Positions 1-9,613 of a stretch of 36,501 nucleotides of DNA are shown piece by piece. The first letter of the stretch is position 1; each line of letters opens with the position of its first letter. The position numbers and the translations under genes are program-made. This DNA comes from a virus, in the IMG/VR virus record IMGVR_UViG_3300028829_003058, positions 1,523 through 38,023 of that record; one strand, written 5' to 3'. The notes beneath the pieces are model-generated. The model was not told the origin of the DNA, did not search any database, and saw nothing but the letters and a program-made list of their open reading frames with translations.

Positions 1-3000
1 TGACCCTTCGATAATTGCTAAGTTAAAGGCGAGTTTTACAAGCCCACTGATCCGCATACTATCGATCTGGGATTCGTACGCTTTGATCTCACTTATTAGG
101 TCACCGTTTGTGAGTAGATATTCAAATATATGCTTACCAACAACTGAAGCAACGGTATCCGCTCCAATAACTCCTTCAGTAGCAGTTCCGAAAGTCGTAC
201 GATCCCCAAACACTTCGTCGAGGAAATTAATCGCTTCGGCAATGATTTCTTGCTGTCCGGGCACATCGGACATGACCAGCTCATCAACAAAAGAAGCCCC
301 GAGCTGAATAAGCAATGTTTCTGCTCCTATAAACTCATCCCCAAGTATCTGGTCAGAAACCAGTGGTACCAAGTCTTCAGTCTGGATAGATTCAGAATAG
401 GCTTCCAACACTTCATCTGCTGTGAGTGCGTAGTCAAAAACGGTAAGTCCATCTAGCCACCCGTCGAAATACGCAGATCCATCATACCCACCGTACACAG
501 CTGTAACGGTATCGACTGGCACATTTGTGCTGGCGTCAGTTCCGTCTAACAACCCGTCAATGTAAACCTTCATACCAGTAGAAGCGTGCAAAGTTGCACA
601 AATCATATAAACCTTTCCGGGCAGAACTGTCCCTGTGCTGGTAGCAGTGTGATTGGTTAAGTTCTCATACACCCGGAACTCAACTGTATTGTCTGCCAGT
701 ATCTTCAAACTAAGCACGTTAGTAGCACTAGCCCGCTCCGTATAAATGGGGATTACAGCGCCAGATGTAGTGATGTCTACCAAGCACATTATGGAAAAAG
801 CAGAACCACTCAGAACAGCAGATGTCCCGAACGTAATGTACTGGTTAGACCCACGATAGAATCTCATGGAATATGTATCAGGACGAGATCGCACAAGACT
901 GGGTTGTTCAAATGTAGGTGAACCTACAGCTGTACCGTCGAGTGTACCGACTGAATCAACAATCGTTGTTGGACCTGCATCGTTAAGAGACCAGACATGC
1001 TTAGCATTAAGCATGAGGCCAATAAGACTAAACCCAAACCAACCAAGTCTTGCCCAATGTAGACGTTTTAACTCTTCAGTCCCAAGCTCATAGTTATAGA
1101 GTAGTACTTCATCAATGGTACCAACGAAGTTTTGTGACCCGGAATCCAAGCTACCAATACATAGACTAGCCGTATTAAGAATAGAATTCGTACCAAGTAA
1201 ATCAGTAGAAGTTGAATTAGTTTGAGCTACGTTATCAACATAAATCGTCATCCCAGCAGTTAAGTTAGTGCCGTCGTACGTAACGCATACTTCATGGATA
1301 TTTCCATCGTTTATGGCAGAACCAGTAGAAGTGATAGATATACCAGTACCAGCTCCAGCACTGTAAATCTGGAACGTGATAATACCGTTCGCCATCTCAA
1401 CATTTATGCCTTGGTTAGAACCAGTCGTATCCATCTTGCTGACGAGGGTATACGTACCTGTACCAGATGTCTGGATGAGCATCCATATGCTGAATTCATG
1501 GTAATAATCAACAGTCCATACGCTGTTAAGATCTGCGTAATTAGTACCAGTAAAGGTAACGCATTTGTTATTGTCGTTTACAAGTAACCCAGCTACGTTG
1601 AGTGTTGGCGATCCCACATATGAGCCGTTGTACCGACTCATAAAGTCACCACATGTGGTGCCGCCATCTTCTCCCAATCTAAAATATGCAGCAGGAGCTA
1701 AATGCAGCGCATGGAAACTGAATCCACCTTTTGATTCTGTTCTACCCCGTGTGTTGTGCTTTCTAAAGAAGTGCCGCTGTTCATCTTGAGTAATTCCAGT
1801 GTGATGAAGAACTGCTAACTCGTCCATTACACCATTAAGAAATTTATTAGCCCAAGCACCGTTACGATAGGAACAACCAAAATACATGTTATCTACAAGA
1901 GACCACGGAAGACTCCAAGTACAATTTTGGGAAGGTACCTTTAAACCATCAATCCATGCTTCTATATTACTATTTTGAAAAGTACCTCCTGAATCAAAAA
2001 TAACTACATGATGTGGTTTTCCGTCGTTTAATTGACTTAGCTCTGGGTTGCCAGTACCAAGACGCAAATATACAGTGTGGTCGTGATTAGCAACAGTAAG
2101 CTCACCAGTCGCAAACTCATTGATATGTACTGTACATATCGAAGTGTTGCCAGTATCCATCGCCGCCCATAGTCCACTCGCAGCAGTAGTCGTAGTAACA
2201 AACCAAAATTCAAATGCTATTCTCCCATTACTACCAAACTGTAGAAAACGGAAAGAGTTACGACCAATATGATTTACACCATCAAAAGCCCATGCTTGCC
2301 CTGCAGGATCTAATACCAATGAACTCGCATTATTACCATTGGCAGTACCGAATAACGTAGCAGGACTTAACCCTTGGTTATAAGGAATCGCTTTGTCTGG
2401 TTCTACATCGGTTAAAGGGGGTGCAGATGCAATGCTTTCATTTAATCTATGGTAGTTATGCGGGTTGCTGAGTAAAACTTCCATAGCATAGCCAGTATTA
2501 CTTTCACTGGCATAATACATTTGCTTCTCTTCTTCATAGGTGAACTCGTAATCAAATAACGATATCTCAGTCAATTCACCATCAAAATATGTTCCCGCCG
2601 CATTTATAGCACCAATGCAAGGGGTACCAGTATTTGATACGGTACCTAGAGTACCAGTAGCAACGTTTGTTTTTGTTCGAACAAAACCATCAACGTATAT
2701 ATTCATCCCCGCAACGGTGCCACTACCGCTATACGTTATAACTGCGTGGTGCCACGCATCATCATTCACCACTATTGAACTCTCGTAGACTTCAATAGCG
2801 TTTGCTACAACGGTACCCCCAACAATACGGAATGCCAGATAGCCATCACTCCGCACATATACTTCCCATCCTCTGGAATACGCAGCTCCTTCTTTCTTGC
2901 TTATGATGCAGCCATCCGCAACCATCGCGGTCTTTAAACAAAACGAAATACTGAATGCGTCTGAAGCCCCGAAATCAAATATCCCGACATCTGGAAGTGT

Positions 3001-3618
3001 TACATGCTGGTCTATACCGTCGAATGTTACTGCGTCACTACCGTCTACATGCCCCGTAACTTCACGAGTGGGGTCATTCACATACGTACCCATGTTTCGG
3101 AATGTTTCATCGAAACACAGATCTACTACATTAAAAACTTTGACTTCTGAATTAGTCCATGTAAGAGAATCGAAAGCAGCGACTGGTGTGTACACAATGC
3201 CATCTTCTGAGTGCTCTATAACGAAGGAGCCGGGAGAATTAGATACACCAGCAGTATTACTCGCAGTAATAGCTATTTCCGCAACAACAACGCCCGGAGT
3301 AAACTCGTACCCAATACTCTCATTTTCAAAGTAACTAGCCGTAGATACCCAGTTAGTAGTCGTATTACCATCGAAAGCGTTGTCAACCCCAGTACCGGAT
3401 GTTGCGAACGCAGTACCACCCGTACACTGGTCAGCCCCACTGACAGTGGCACGCATCTCAATGTTGGCAATCTTAATGTCGTTGCCCCCACCGCTTAGCC
3501 CAGTTACACGGATACGCCAATACGGATATGCATTAGCACTAGGTTGCTTAGGATCAGACAGACGCCAGTACCCAAGTGGGTACTTCTGCATAGATACATA
3601 TTTAGCATTTAATGGCAT
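1..3618 (-). CDS. Giant discoidin/LamG tail protein, 3' end outside window
   Basis: The frame is open from an ATG at 3618 to the window edge, 1206 codons without a stop, so the C-terminus is missing. AGGT lies upstream and the gap to the preceding stop is 5 nt. Residues about 33-150 look like an F5/8 type C (discoidin) domain: a YWRIRVTG strand, an AFDGNTTTNW segment and a FVIEHSEDG strand. Four LamG/concanavalin-like modules follow at roughly 195-365, 440-615, 680-850 and 910-1070. Each has a FDG/FTG start, an HxVxxTYDG-type strand, IYVDG and an FDGxLDE-like end. Such modules bind carbohydrate or surface ligands in known proteins. As the last gene of the leftward virion operon it is probably a tail fibre or adhesin, by inference. 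The domain calls come from reading the translation and were not searched. Confidence 0.85.
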   Translation of the reverse strand, partial: MPLNAKYVSMQKYPLGYWRLSDPKQPSANAYPYWRIRVTGLSGGGNDIKIANIEMRATVSGADQCTGGTAFATSGTGVDNAFDGNTTTNWVSTASYFENESIGYEFTPGVVVAEIAITASNTAGVSNSPGSFVIEHSEDGIVYTPVAAFDSLTWTNSEVKVFNVVDLCFDETFRNMGTYVNDPTREVTGHVDGSDAVTFDGIDQHVTLPDVGIFDFGASDAFSISFCLKTAMVADGCIISKKEGAAYSRGWEVYVRSDGYLAFRIVGGTVVANAIEVYESSIVVNDDAWHHAVITYSGSGTVAGMNIYVDGFVRTKTNVATGTLGTVSNTGTPCIGAINAAGTYFDGELTEISLFDYEFTYEEEKQMYYASESNTGYAMEVLLSNPHNYHRLNESIASAPPLTDVEPDKAIPYNQGLSPATLFGTANGNNASSLVLDPAGQAWAFDGVNHIGRNSFRFLQFGSNGRIAFEFWFVTTTTAASGLWAAMDTGNTSICTVHINEFATGELTVANHDHTVYLRLGTGNPELSQLNDGKPHHVVIFDSGGTFQNSNIEAWIDGLKVPSQNCTWSLPWSLVDNMYFGCSYRNGAWANKFLNGVMDELAVLHHTGITQDEQRHFFRKHNTRGRTESKGGFSFHALHLAPAAYFRLGEDGGTTCGDFMSRYNGSYVGSPTLNVAGLLVNDNNKCVTFTGTNYADLNSVWTVDYYHEFSIWMLIQTSGTGTYTLVSKMDTTGSNQGINVEMANGIITFQIYSAGAGTGISITSTGSAINDGNIHEVCVTYDGTNLTAGMTIYVDNVAQTNSTSTDLLGTNSILNTASLCIGSLDSGSQNFVGTIDEVLLYNYELGTEELKRLHWARLGWFGFSLIGLMLNAKHVWSLNDAGPTTIVDSVGTLDGTAVGSPTFEQPSLVRSRPDTYSMRFYRGSNQYITFGTSAVLSGSAFSIMCLVDITTSGAVIPIYTERASATNVLSLKILADNTVEFRVYENLTNHTATSTGTVLPGKVYMICATLHASTGMKVYIDGLLDGTDASTNVPVDTVTAVYGGYDGSAYFDGWLDGLTVFDYALTADEVLEAYSESIQTEDLVPLVSDQILGDEFIGAETLLIQLGASFVDELVMSDVPGQQEIIAEAINFLDEVFGDRTTFGTATEGVIGADTVASVVGKHIFEYLLTNGDLISEIKAYESQIDSMRISGLVKLAFNLAIIEGS

Positions 3619-3623
3619 AACTA

Positions 3624-5942
3624 TTACCTGTAATAAGGTGCGCCTACGAAGCCAACAGGGTATTTCGAAAACTCAGAAGTAAATTCTCCATTGAGATTTT
3701 CCTGTATGGCCGTTATTCCAACATCGGGTAATGAGAACACCCAACGATCAACAAAGGTATCGAATGCAGACACTACACCCTGAACACCATAGTTCTCACT
3801 ACTCTCCCTAAATGGGTTCGCTTCGTTGATTTCTGCATCTGAAAACACGACTAGTGTGCCATGCGGAGTAACCAACCCACCAGTCTGTGAGTAATTATAT
3901 TCTTCGTACGGATCTTCATTCGGTGGCTTTGCTGTATTCGGTAAAGTACCGGGGGTCATCCAACAAGGCCAAGGCTCATTAGCACCACCCGGATCTCGAA
4001 CACCACAGTCTATGGGGTTCCCAGTCTCATATTCTGACGAAATATTTATTTCGAAGCCCCAATAAGTAACGCTCCCATAAGAACCAACTACCTGCGCTTC
4101 TGTACCTGCTGGAGGGGGGCAAGCAGTAATACCCGGATCACATGGACCGATGTTGCCATCCCCTCGTGATCTACCGACAGTACCGTCGTAATAAAAATTC
4201 TTTTCCCAAGTCTTCGTCGCTTCAGTTTTAGATTCTGAATATGACTTGAAATGGTAATACGCTAACCGTTCAAAACTGGGGATAACTATTACGTTAGCTG
4301 TATCAGCAGCCATATTACCAGCCACTGTGGCTACCATCTGGTCATACGGTTTGAGCATAATTCTACGAGGCCCGCCCGGAGTTGACCTTGTTAACCAGTA
4401 CCCAGAAGCGTGCCACCCACCAAGGAAATTACCAGCACTCTGGAAGAACTCAGCTCCCGCAAAATTATATACCTCGTCAGCTGCATCAGTAACATCAGAT
4501 ATAAACCCATGTGCCCCATTATCAGCGCCCGTTCCACAACGCCCATATGTGCACTGGGAATAATCAAATGATGCGGGGTATCCGTGATTAGTAACATATG
4601 AATCTCTGCGACAGGCAATTGCATCCGCCCAACCAGTCCATACTCCGCACGAGCCATCATCAAAATCTGAAAGAGCTGTATAGGTATAGCTCACTACACG
4701 TTCTACATCATCAAGCCCAATATAAGAATACATCGGGGCAGTGTAACTATTGGAAGGCTGCGTCCCTTTAAATCCATCATCTGCCCTCCAGAAATAAAAA
4801 CTCTCCAGCTCTCCAATCGTATTGGGCACCTTAATCTGGTCACTAGCACTATCAAATAAAAATAACTTTTCGCCAAACCCAACAATGGATATCACGTATT
4901 CCTGAATGAACATACGGAATTGCTGGGACTTAAAATTACGCCCCTCTGGATAGTTCGTAGTTATCCCGGTAAATGTGCCCTGTGTCCCCGCAGAATTAAA
5001 TGACCACCCATAATCTCCCAGAGCTTCAAACGCACCGATGTGCGTAGCGTAATCCTCCGGGGTCATTAACTTGAATGTAACTTCCGGCAGACCCGGCTGT
5101 GGGTTTAGCGCATCGTACTCAGCCTTGGTGTACTCCTGCCGAGTATCATCGAACGAAGTTTGGTATGAAAAGAACCCAGCCTCTTCGAACTCCGGAGGGA
5201 TGCTACCGCGCTTCAAGCCATTATCGTCCTCGAAACGATCCTCGTCATAATCACCCATTAGCTGCATACGTACACCATTAGTCACGGTATACAACCAAAC
5301 TCTGGTCTTACCGCTGGGTAGCGTTTCTAGCCGTATAAAGTCAGTCTTGCCATCGAACTGGGGGTACAGTCCCATACCAAGCTGCAGCTGTACTAATTTA
5401 CGGAGCTGGCCAGAGAACTGGCCGGGAGTTAAACCAGTAAGCCATCGCTCAGGAGCACTGTTGAGCGCAAACCACGGTGCTTCTGTAAGTCCTAACTCTG
5501 TATCGTAGTCGTTGTACATCCACCGATTAGGTGGCATTGGTGGGTCAACTTTAGCGCCATCTATGGAAGACCCAAGTCCCTTGTCGAGGTTCTGATCCGC
5601 ATTAAACAGTTCATAGTTAGAAGGCCAGTATCGCAGATACCAATCCAGCGATGCTGGGTTATATCTGGGTTCGAACATACCACTGTAGAGCTTAGTGGTT
5701 TTCAGCTGTTCTTCTCCACCGATTAATGGTACGAAGATTTCTATAATGTCGTAGCCGGGGAGAGCAGTGACCTTAATAGTCTTCTCTTTATCCCGGTACT
5801 GATACACGGGATTCTTGTACTGCCCCAATTTCTCGTTGCGCTCGATCATATTCGAGAGCAACTTACGAGCGAATTTCAGGTGATGGATACCCTTGTCCTT
5901 ATCTCCCCGATAAATAGTCTGTTCGGGTTTGAACTCATTCAT
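3624..5942 (-). CDS. Large virion protein of unknown fold (772 aa)
   Basis: I do not recognise a family. The ATG at 5942 overlaps the stop of the upstream gene, which suggests translational coupling. A TTG 12 nt further upstream is a less likely start. The protein is acidic and rich in Tyr, Trp, Gly and Asn, with no signal peptide or membrane segment. Residues about 10-50 are basic and helical (KFARKLLSNMIERNEKL); the rest looks beta-rich. Cys pairs occur in the middle and C-terminal thirds (CGVW, YGRCGTG, PWPCWM). Position between tail genes and the LamG protein suggests a tail, tail-tip or fibre-adaptor component. Virion location is inferred from operon position only. Confidence 0.85.
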   Translation of the reverse strand: MNEFKPEQTIYRGDKDKGIHHLKFARKLLSNMIERNEKLGQYKNPVYQYRDKEKTIKVTALPGYDIIEIFVPLIGGEEQLKTTKLYSGMFEPRYNPASLDWYLRYWPSNYELFNADQNLDKGLGSSIDGAKVDPPMPPNRWMYNDYDTELGLTEAPWFALNSAPERWLTGLTPGQFSGQLRKLVQLQLGMGLYPQFDGKTDFIRLETLPSGKTRVWLYTVTNGVRMQLMGDYDEDRFEDDNGLKRGSIPPEFEEAGFFSYQTSFDDTRQEYTKAEYDALNPQPGLPEVTFKLMTPEDYATHIGAFEALGDYGWSFNSAGTQGTFTGITTNYPEGRNFKSQQFRMFIQEYVISIVGFGEKLFLFDSASDQIKVPNTIGELESFYFWRADDGFKGTQPSNSYTAPMYSYIGLDDVERVVSYTYTALSDFDDGSCGVWTGWADAIACRRDSYVTNHGYPASFDYSQCTYGRCGTGADNGAHGFISDVTDAADEVYNFAGAEFFQSAGNFLGGWHASGYWLTRSTPGGPRRIMLKPYDQMVATVAGNMAADTANVIVIPSFERLAYYHFKSYSESKTEATKTWEKNFYYDGTVGRSRGDGNIGPCDPGITACPPPAGTEAQVVGSYGSVTYWGFEINISSEYETGNPIDCGVRDPGGANEPWPCWMTPGTLPNTAKPPNEDPYEEYNYSQTGGLVTPHGTLVVFSDAEINEANPFRESSENYGVQGVVSAFDTFVDRWVFSLPDVGITAIQENLNGEFTSEFSKYPVGFVGAPYYR

Positions 5943-6543
5943 CGAAATAATCAATAAAGCCGGTATCTATAGCAATAGCAATTTCACGATCTGAACCATT
6001 AGCTATATCATTTAAACCAACCATCATCTTATCCATGACATGTTCATACGCTGCCATAGAGTCATTGATTAGTTTGTATATATCCTGATACGGGATCTCA
6101 ACAGAGATATGCTGCTTATCAGGAGTCCTTGCTATACAACGACAATGTTGCTTAGTTTCAAGGCAGTTTAATCTATGGATTTGTTCAAGGTAATGATTAG
6201 AGAAAAAGAGCGGCTCTCCACACACACTAGAAGCAAAGTCACGTTCAGCGAAACGCCGCGCCATATCGCGCAGCAAACCAATAGCGTATTGAGCCTGCCC
6301 AGCTACTGGGCCGCGTTGAGGTACCTTGGCAATTATTCCGCGTTCAGGAAGAAACAATAAGCCAAAAGGTGCACCAACCCGCGTTTCGATGTCCACAGGG
6401 AACCACCCATAACGCGCAACGTCTTTCGGTCCTAAATGATGAAAACCAACAACGTTGCCCCAGTTATGGGGCAACGTTCTAGGTCCATCGAGGATCTTAC
6501 CGGTCTTTGTATCTACCCGGCAATATTGTGGACTAGTATCCAC
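5935..6543 (-). CDS. Tail-associated small protein (202 aa)
   Basis: It begins at a GTG (6543) three bases after the upstream TAA, without a clear Shine-Dalgarno, and its stop overlaps the start of the 772-aa protein. The N-terminus (ILDGPRTLPHNWGNVVGFHHL, then ARYGWFPV) resembles the N-terminus common in phage tail-fibre-associated or DUF4376-like proteins, which typically carry a 'W..V.G...L....L..LGW.PV' pattern. This is recalled similarity, not a search result. The C-terminal half is helical and contains a Cys-rich stretch (CLETKQHCRC). A tail or fibre assembly role fits its neighbours. Confidence 0.8.
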   Translation of the reverse strand: MDTSPQYCRVDTKTGKILDGPRTLPHNWGNVVGFHHLGPKDVARYGWFPVDIETRVGAPFGLLFLPERGIIAKVPQRGPVAGQAQYAIGLLRDMARRFAERDFASSVCGEPLFFSNHYLEQIHRLNCLETKQHCRCIARTPDKQHISVEIPYQDIYKLINDSMAAYEHVMDKMMVGLNDIANGSDREIAIAIDTGFIDYFDE

Positions 6544-6545
6544 AT

Positions 6546-7166
6546 TTACGTTGAGCTGCTGGCATTGATCGTATAGGTCACGAGCAAGTCATCACCTGCA
6601 CTCAAAGCACGGGCTGTGGTGAACAACGATGCCGCCAACAGGCGACCAGCTGCATTAGAAGTTTCGCCCAACGTTGCTACGGACAGAACAGCAGCACCGT
6701 AAACGGTAGCAGACTGCCCAGTATCAATCGTAAACGTCGCCTTGGAGCTAGAATTACTGATGCTCTGAGCTGTACTCGGGCCATTAACCGTATAGGCAGG
6801 ACGCGAGGAACCCGTGATCTGAACAGCAGTGATCTCAGTGGCGTTGGTGGGGTAGTTCTCGTAATCCCACGTTGCCTGCGGGGCTTGGTTGGCTGTGTAT
6901 ACCGAAACGAACCATGGATAGACCGGAGTTTCCGAGTTCTGCCCAAAGATAGCGTCCAAGAATACTTTATTCAGCGCCTCGTCAACGATCTTGTTGTGAC
7001 TCTGCTCTGCAGGAGCAATGCACTCACCGTTGCGCCAAACTTCTGATTCAAACACACCACCGATGGAGACTCTCTGTCTCGGCAGGTATAGTCCACCTTG
7101 GTCGTCCTGTTCGTACTGCCCATTACCAATGGCACGGGCAAATTCTCTTTCATGTTTAGGGTTCAC
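6546..7166 (-). CDS. Small virion protein, putative tail component (206 aa)
   Basis: It starts at GTG 7166 with an excellent GAGGAGG ribosome-binding site 7 nt upstream. The N-terminal 60 residues are polar and charged. The remainder is Ser/Thr/Ala-rich with alternating hydrophobics, typical of a beta-sandwich virion protein (TYTVNGPSTAQSISNSSS, SATVYGAAVLSVATLG). No catalytic motif is visible. It lies between the stabilisation-type protein and the fibre-region genes, so a tail or head-tail role is inferred. I recall similar unannotated proteins in podovirus-like genomes, but do not assign a named family. Confidence 0.8.
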   Translation of the reverse strand: MNPKHEREFARAIGNGQYEQDDQGGLYLPRQRVSIGGVFESEVWRNGECIAPAEQSHNKIVDEALNKVFLDAIFGQNSETPVYPWFVSVYTANQAPQATWDYENYPTNATEITAVQITGSSRPAYTVNGPSTAQSISNSSSKATFTIDTGQSATVYGAAVLSVATLGETSNAAGRLLAASLFTTARALSAGDDLLVTYTINASSST

Positions 7167-7178
7167 TTGAACACCTCC

Positions 7179-8471
7179 TCAGTTGATTAAAACACCATTC
7201 CTACGAACTTCTGCGGTTGCATAATCCGTAACACCAAAGCCAGTCTGATCGCCCTTATCTGTCAGGGAGGTGACTAACTGCCTGATGCCGTCCTCTTCTC
7301 TGAGAAGCGAAGCACCCTTACCATATTCGGATATTGCGACACGATCTTCAGTGATGGGGTGTACATTCCCGTTTGGATACCCCAACACAGCTCCTTTCGT
7401 CGAATACCAGAAAGCGACGTCTTCCTTGGCTGAATCCGAAATAAGGTCATTTTCAGCTATGAATTTAGTATGGGGTACTTCCATCCCGGTCCCGCGTACG
7501 CCGGGGTATGGATACACAACATCCTGTTTCATTTCAGCAGGGTTGGTACCGGCCAAGAAGTACGTCTTATCTGCAGTGACGTACACACCATCTTCCACTG
7601 GTTGCACAATGTCGATATCAGCAGGGAATTGAAAATAAGTGAAGCGCGGGTCATACAACCCGTATCGCAAGGCGGGGGAGAAGATGAGGAGATTCCCCCG
7701 TGCTACCCATAAACGACCATGCCCGTACCGGACAATATGTCCCGCAGGCATACGCTCCAAAAACTGTGTCTCCAGTTTCCGCCCCTGTTTCAGGGAGGTG
7801 AAGGAGTACGTAGTTTCCCCCATGGGGATATTCGCCTGCCAGTAGAGCTGATCGCCCCCGGCAGTGGACACATACACATTCACGGAGGAAGCAGTGCTCT
7901 GGGGGATATTCATTAGCTGAATTCCCCCACCCGCTGGTACCGTAATAGGCATGGCTAAAATGGAGCCGGACTCTTCACCGAAGGGATTCAGGTAGGTAAC
8001 TGCGACCTGATATTCACCTTCGTCTAAAGAACCGGCGATCTGCATAAGCAACGGCTGACCAAGTGGGGCATCTACCCCCCAGTCTGCATGGGCACCGTCG
8101 CTGTCGATAATTCCTGAATTATCACCGTTGCTGTAATAGATCAGCTTATTAATCTCGGCGTAACTGATTGGATTGTCCGGATCAAGACCCGTACGGATAT
8201 TGGTAGCTGTGAAATCAGGATGCAGCTGCTTCAGCGCCTGCCCCTGCATAAACACGGTGAGCTGGCCTGCTGTGAAGAGGCTGTGGACAGTCTCCCCGCC
8301 GCTGTCATACACAGAAGTGTACCCCTTGCGCCGGGATGGTTCGCCAGAGTTCGTGATATCTACATTGAGAAGTTCGCGAGCAGAGTTTTCAGGAAGGTCT
8401 GTTTCATGTGAAACATTGTTCTTACCTTTTGGGAATCGCAAATCAATAAGAGGTTTATCATCCTTTATCAC
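7179..8471 (-). CDS. Phage stabilisation / tail-tube-like protein (430 aa)
   Basis: The 430-aa product resembles phage stabilisation proteins of the P22 gp10 or tail-tubular-B kind, which plug or extend the connector below the portal ring. The N-terminus reads as in that group: a planned-input segment (LIDLRFPKGKNNVSHETDLP), then ARELLNVDIT, then RRKGYTSV. Beta-propeller-like repeats follow (LFTAGQLTVFMQG, GRLWVARGNLLIFSPALRYG, GVYVTADKTYFLAG). Start is GTG 8471, immediately after the upstream TAA, with GGGGGA as ribosome-binding site. Position after the adaptor gene supports a connector or tail role. Family placement is by recalled pattern. Confidence 0.85.
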   Translation of the reverse strand: MIKDDKPLIDLRFPKGKNNVSHETDLPENSARELLNVDITNSGEPSRRKGYTSVYDSGGETVHSLFTAGQLTVFMQGQALKQLHPDFTATNIRTGLDPDNPISYAEINKLIYYSNGDNSGIIDSDGAHADWGVDAPLGQPLLMQIAGSLDEGEYQVAVTYLNPFGEESGSILAMPITVPAGGGIQLMNIPQSTASSVNVYVSTAGGDQLYWQANIPMGETTYSFTSLKQGRKLETQFLERMPAGHIVRYGHGRLWVARGNLLIFSPALRYGLYDPRFTYFQFPADIDIVQPVEDGVYVTADKTYFLAGTNPAEMKQDVVYPYPGVRGTGMEVPHTKFIAENDLISDSAKEDVAFWYSTKGAVLGYPNGNVHPITEDRVAISEYGKGASLLREEDGIRQLVTSLTDKGDQTGFGVTDYATAEVRRNGVLIN

Positions 8472-9170
8472 TTAGATTCCCCCGTATGCGACTACCTGTG
8501 CTCCACGGTTTTTACGTTTGGCTTGCCTGTCTGCGTCGTTGAGGAACATTTCCCAGCGCCTCTCCCACACATCAGAGCGTCCGTTATCGTTGGTATCTAC
8601 GTCATCCTTGCGGTATGCGTAGGCCTTTACTTTGTGCAGCAGCTTCTTGCGAAACTGACCGGGGATCTCCATGACCGTCTGGTCCATGGGTTCCCTGTAC
8701 ACATCCAGCTTAATCTCTTCGGTAGCTACTTCGCCATCGACAGCTGGGGGTATTGGTACAAGGCGGACATATCCTGTGGCGTAGTCCGTGAGGATGTAAT
8801 CTGGCTCACCCTCGGCAGTTTCCCAGTTACCGAAATCAAATGAGAGTGCTCCGTTTTGATATCGACGTTCAAGCTCTGCGACGCTAATAGCAGGTAGATG
8901 CCTACCGTCTGCGCCAACGCCGCGTCGTACCTTCGTGATGCGTTCATCAAGTGCATACAAATCCTGTTGTTCGACAGTGTCGATTTTAAATGAGGACCTG
9001 TCGAATAACAGATCGAGTCTCTCGCAGATTTCCTTTTGTGCTTCGCCCAGCCACTCAGTGATCTCTGCGTTAGACCATAAAGAGTCTGAATCATCCCCGT
9101 TGCCGGGGAGTTCAGGATCGCTCATCTCCAAACGGAAATGAGCTATCAATTCGTCAGTATCAAGTGCCAT
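8472..9170 (-). CDS. Head-tail adaptor protein (232 aa)
   Basis: This matches the phage adaptor type (DUF6682-like or gp4/gp6-like), which forms a ring under the portal. Features are an N-terminal helix bundle (ITEWLGEAQKEICERLDLLF), a 'Y.L......V..V' core (QDLYALDERITKVRRG), a beta strand segment (YVRLVPIPP) and a C-terminal helix 'FRKKLLHKVKAYAYRKDD.D' ending in a 'WERRWEMFLNDADRQAKRK' helix. The ATG at 9170 lies inside the end of the upstream gene (11-nt overlap), consistent with coupled translation. The order portal-scaffold-capsid-adaptor supports the call. Confidence 0.88.
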   Translation of the reverse strand: MALDTDELIAHFRLEMSDPELPGNGDDSDSLWSNAEITEWLGEAQKEICERLDLLFDRSSFKIDTVEQQDLYALDERITKVRRGVGADGRHLPAISVAELERRYQNGALSFDFGNWETAEGEPDYILTDYATGYVRLVPIPPAVDGEVATEEIKLDVYREPMDQTVMEIPGQFRKKLLHKVKAYAYRKDDVDTNDNGRSDVWERRWEMFLNDADRQAKRKNRGAQVVAYGGI

Positions 9171-9549
9171 TTGCTCTTGCCGACATTACCTTCATCCAGA
9201 TAGTATTGATCTCCTTACGATCAACGTCGTATCCAACGATGCTCTTGATCGGTTCGAGTTTTGGTTTACTACCCGGCGTAAAATCTTCAGGGTTATTCTT
9301 CTCCGCCAGCTTCACGCAAGCATCAAAGATTTCCTGTTCCCGTTGAAACCCCACTGATGGGGCCTTGATCTGCGGTGGCTCATCGACAAGGATCTTCTGT
9401 TCCTGCTTGTCTGCGAATACCGCTCCAATTGCAATAGCTTCATCTACAGCCATCTGAGGGACGTTGATCTCTTCGTTGGCCTTGAAGTCGATGACGGCTC
9501 CAAAACGTGAACGCAGAGTAAACGTACGTGGCATATACATAAGGCTCAT
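9160..9549 (-). CDS. Small head/connector protein (129 aa)
   Basis: Start ATG 9549 has GAGAGG 7 nt upstream. The protein is 129 aa. It begins with a beta region (RTFTLRSRFGAVIDFKANEEINVP) and then a helix, followed by a basic helical C-terminus containing EIFDACVKLAEKN and INTIWMKVMSARANGT. Small genes of this shape sit between capsid and adaptor in many podovirus-like genomes, but no biochemical function is known to me. It follows the hairpin at 9577-9596, so its expression may be separated in level from the capsid genes. Confidence 0.8.
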   Translation of the reverse strand: MSLMYMPRTFTLRSRFGAVIDFKANEEINVPQMAVDEAIAIGAVFADKQEQKILVDEPPQIKAPSVGFQREQEIFDACVKLAEKNNPEDFTPGSKPKLEPIKSIVGYDVDRKEINTIWMKVMSARANGT

Positions 9550-9576
9550 AGGATTACCTCTCGTTATTGTAAGGAT

Positions 9577-9596
9577 GGGGGGTCCGAAGACCCCCC
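9577..9596 (-). terminator. G/C-rich UUCG hairpin below capsid genes
   Basis: On the minus strand the sequence forms an 8-bp stem, GGGGGGTC/GACCCCCC, closed by a TTCG tetraloop, the especially stable C(UUCG)G type. It lies in the 64-nt gap after the capsid-associated gene. No T-run follows (ATCCTTAC), so it may be a weak terminator, an mRNA-stabilising 3' end or a processing site, not a full stop. Confidence 0.6.
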
Positions 9597-9613
9597 GATT
9601 TACCGGCTAGTGT

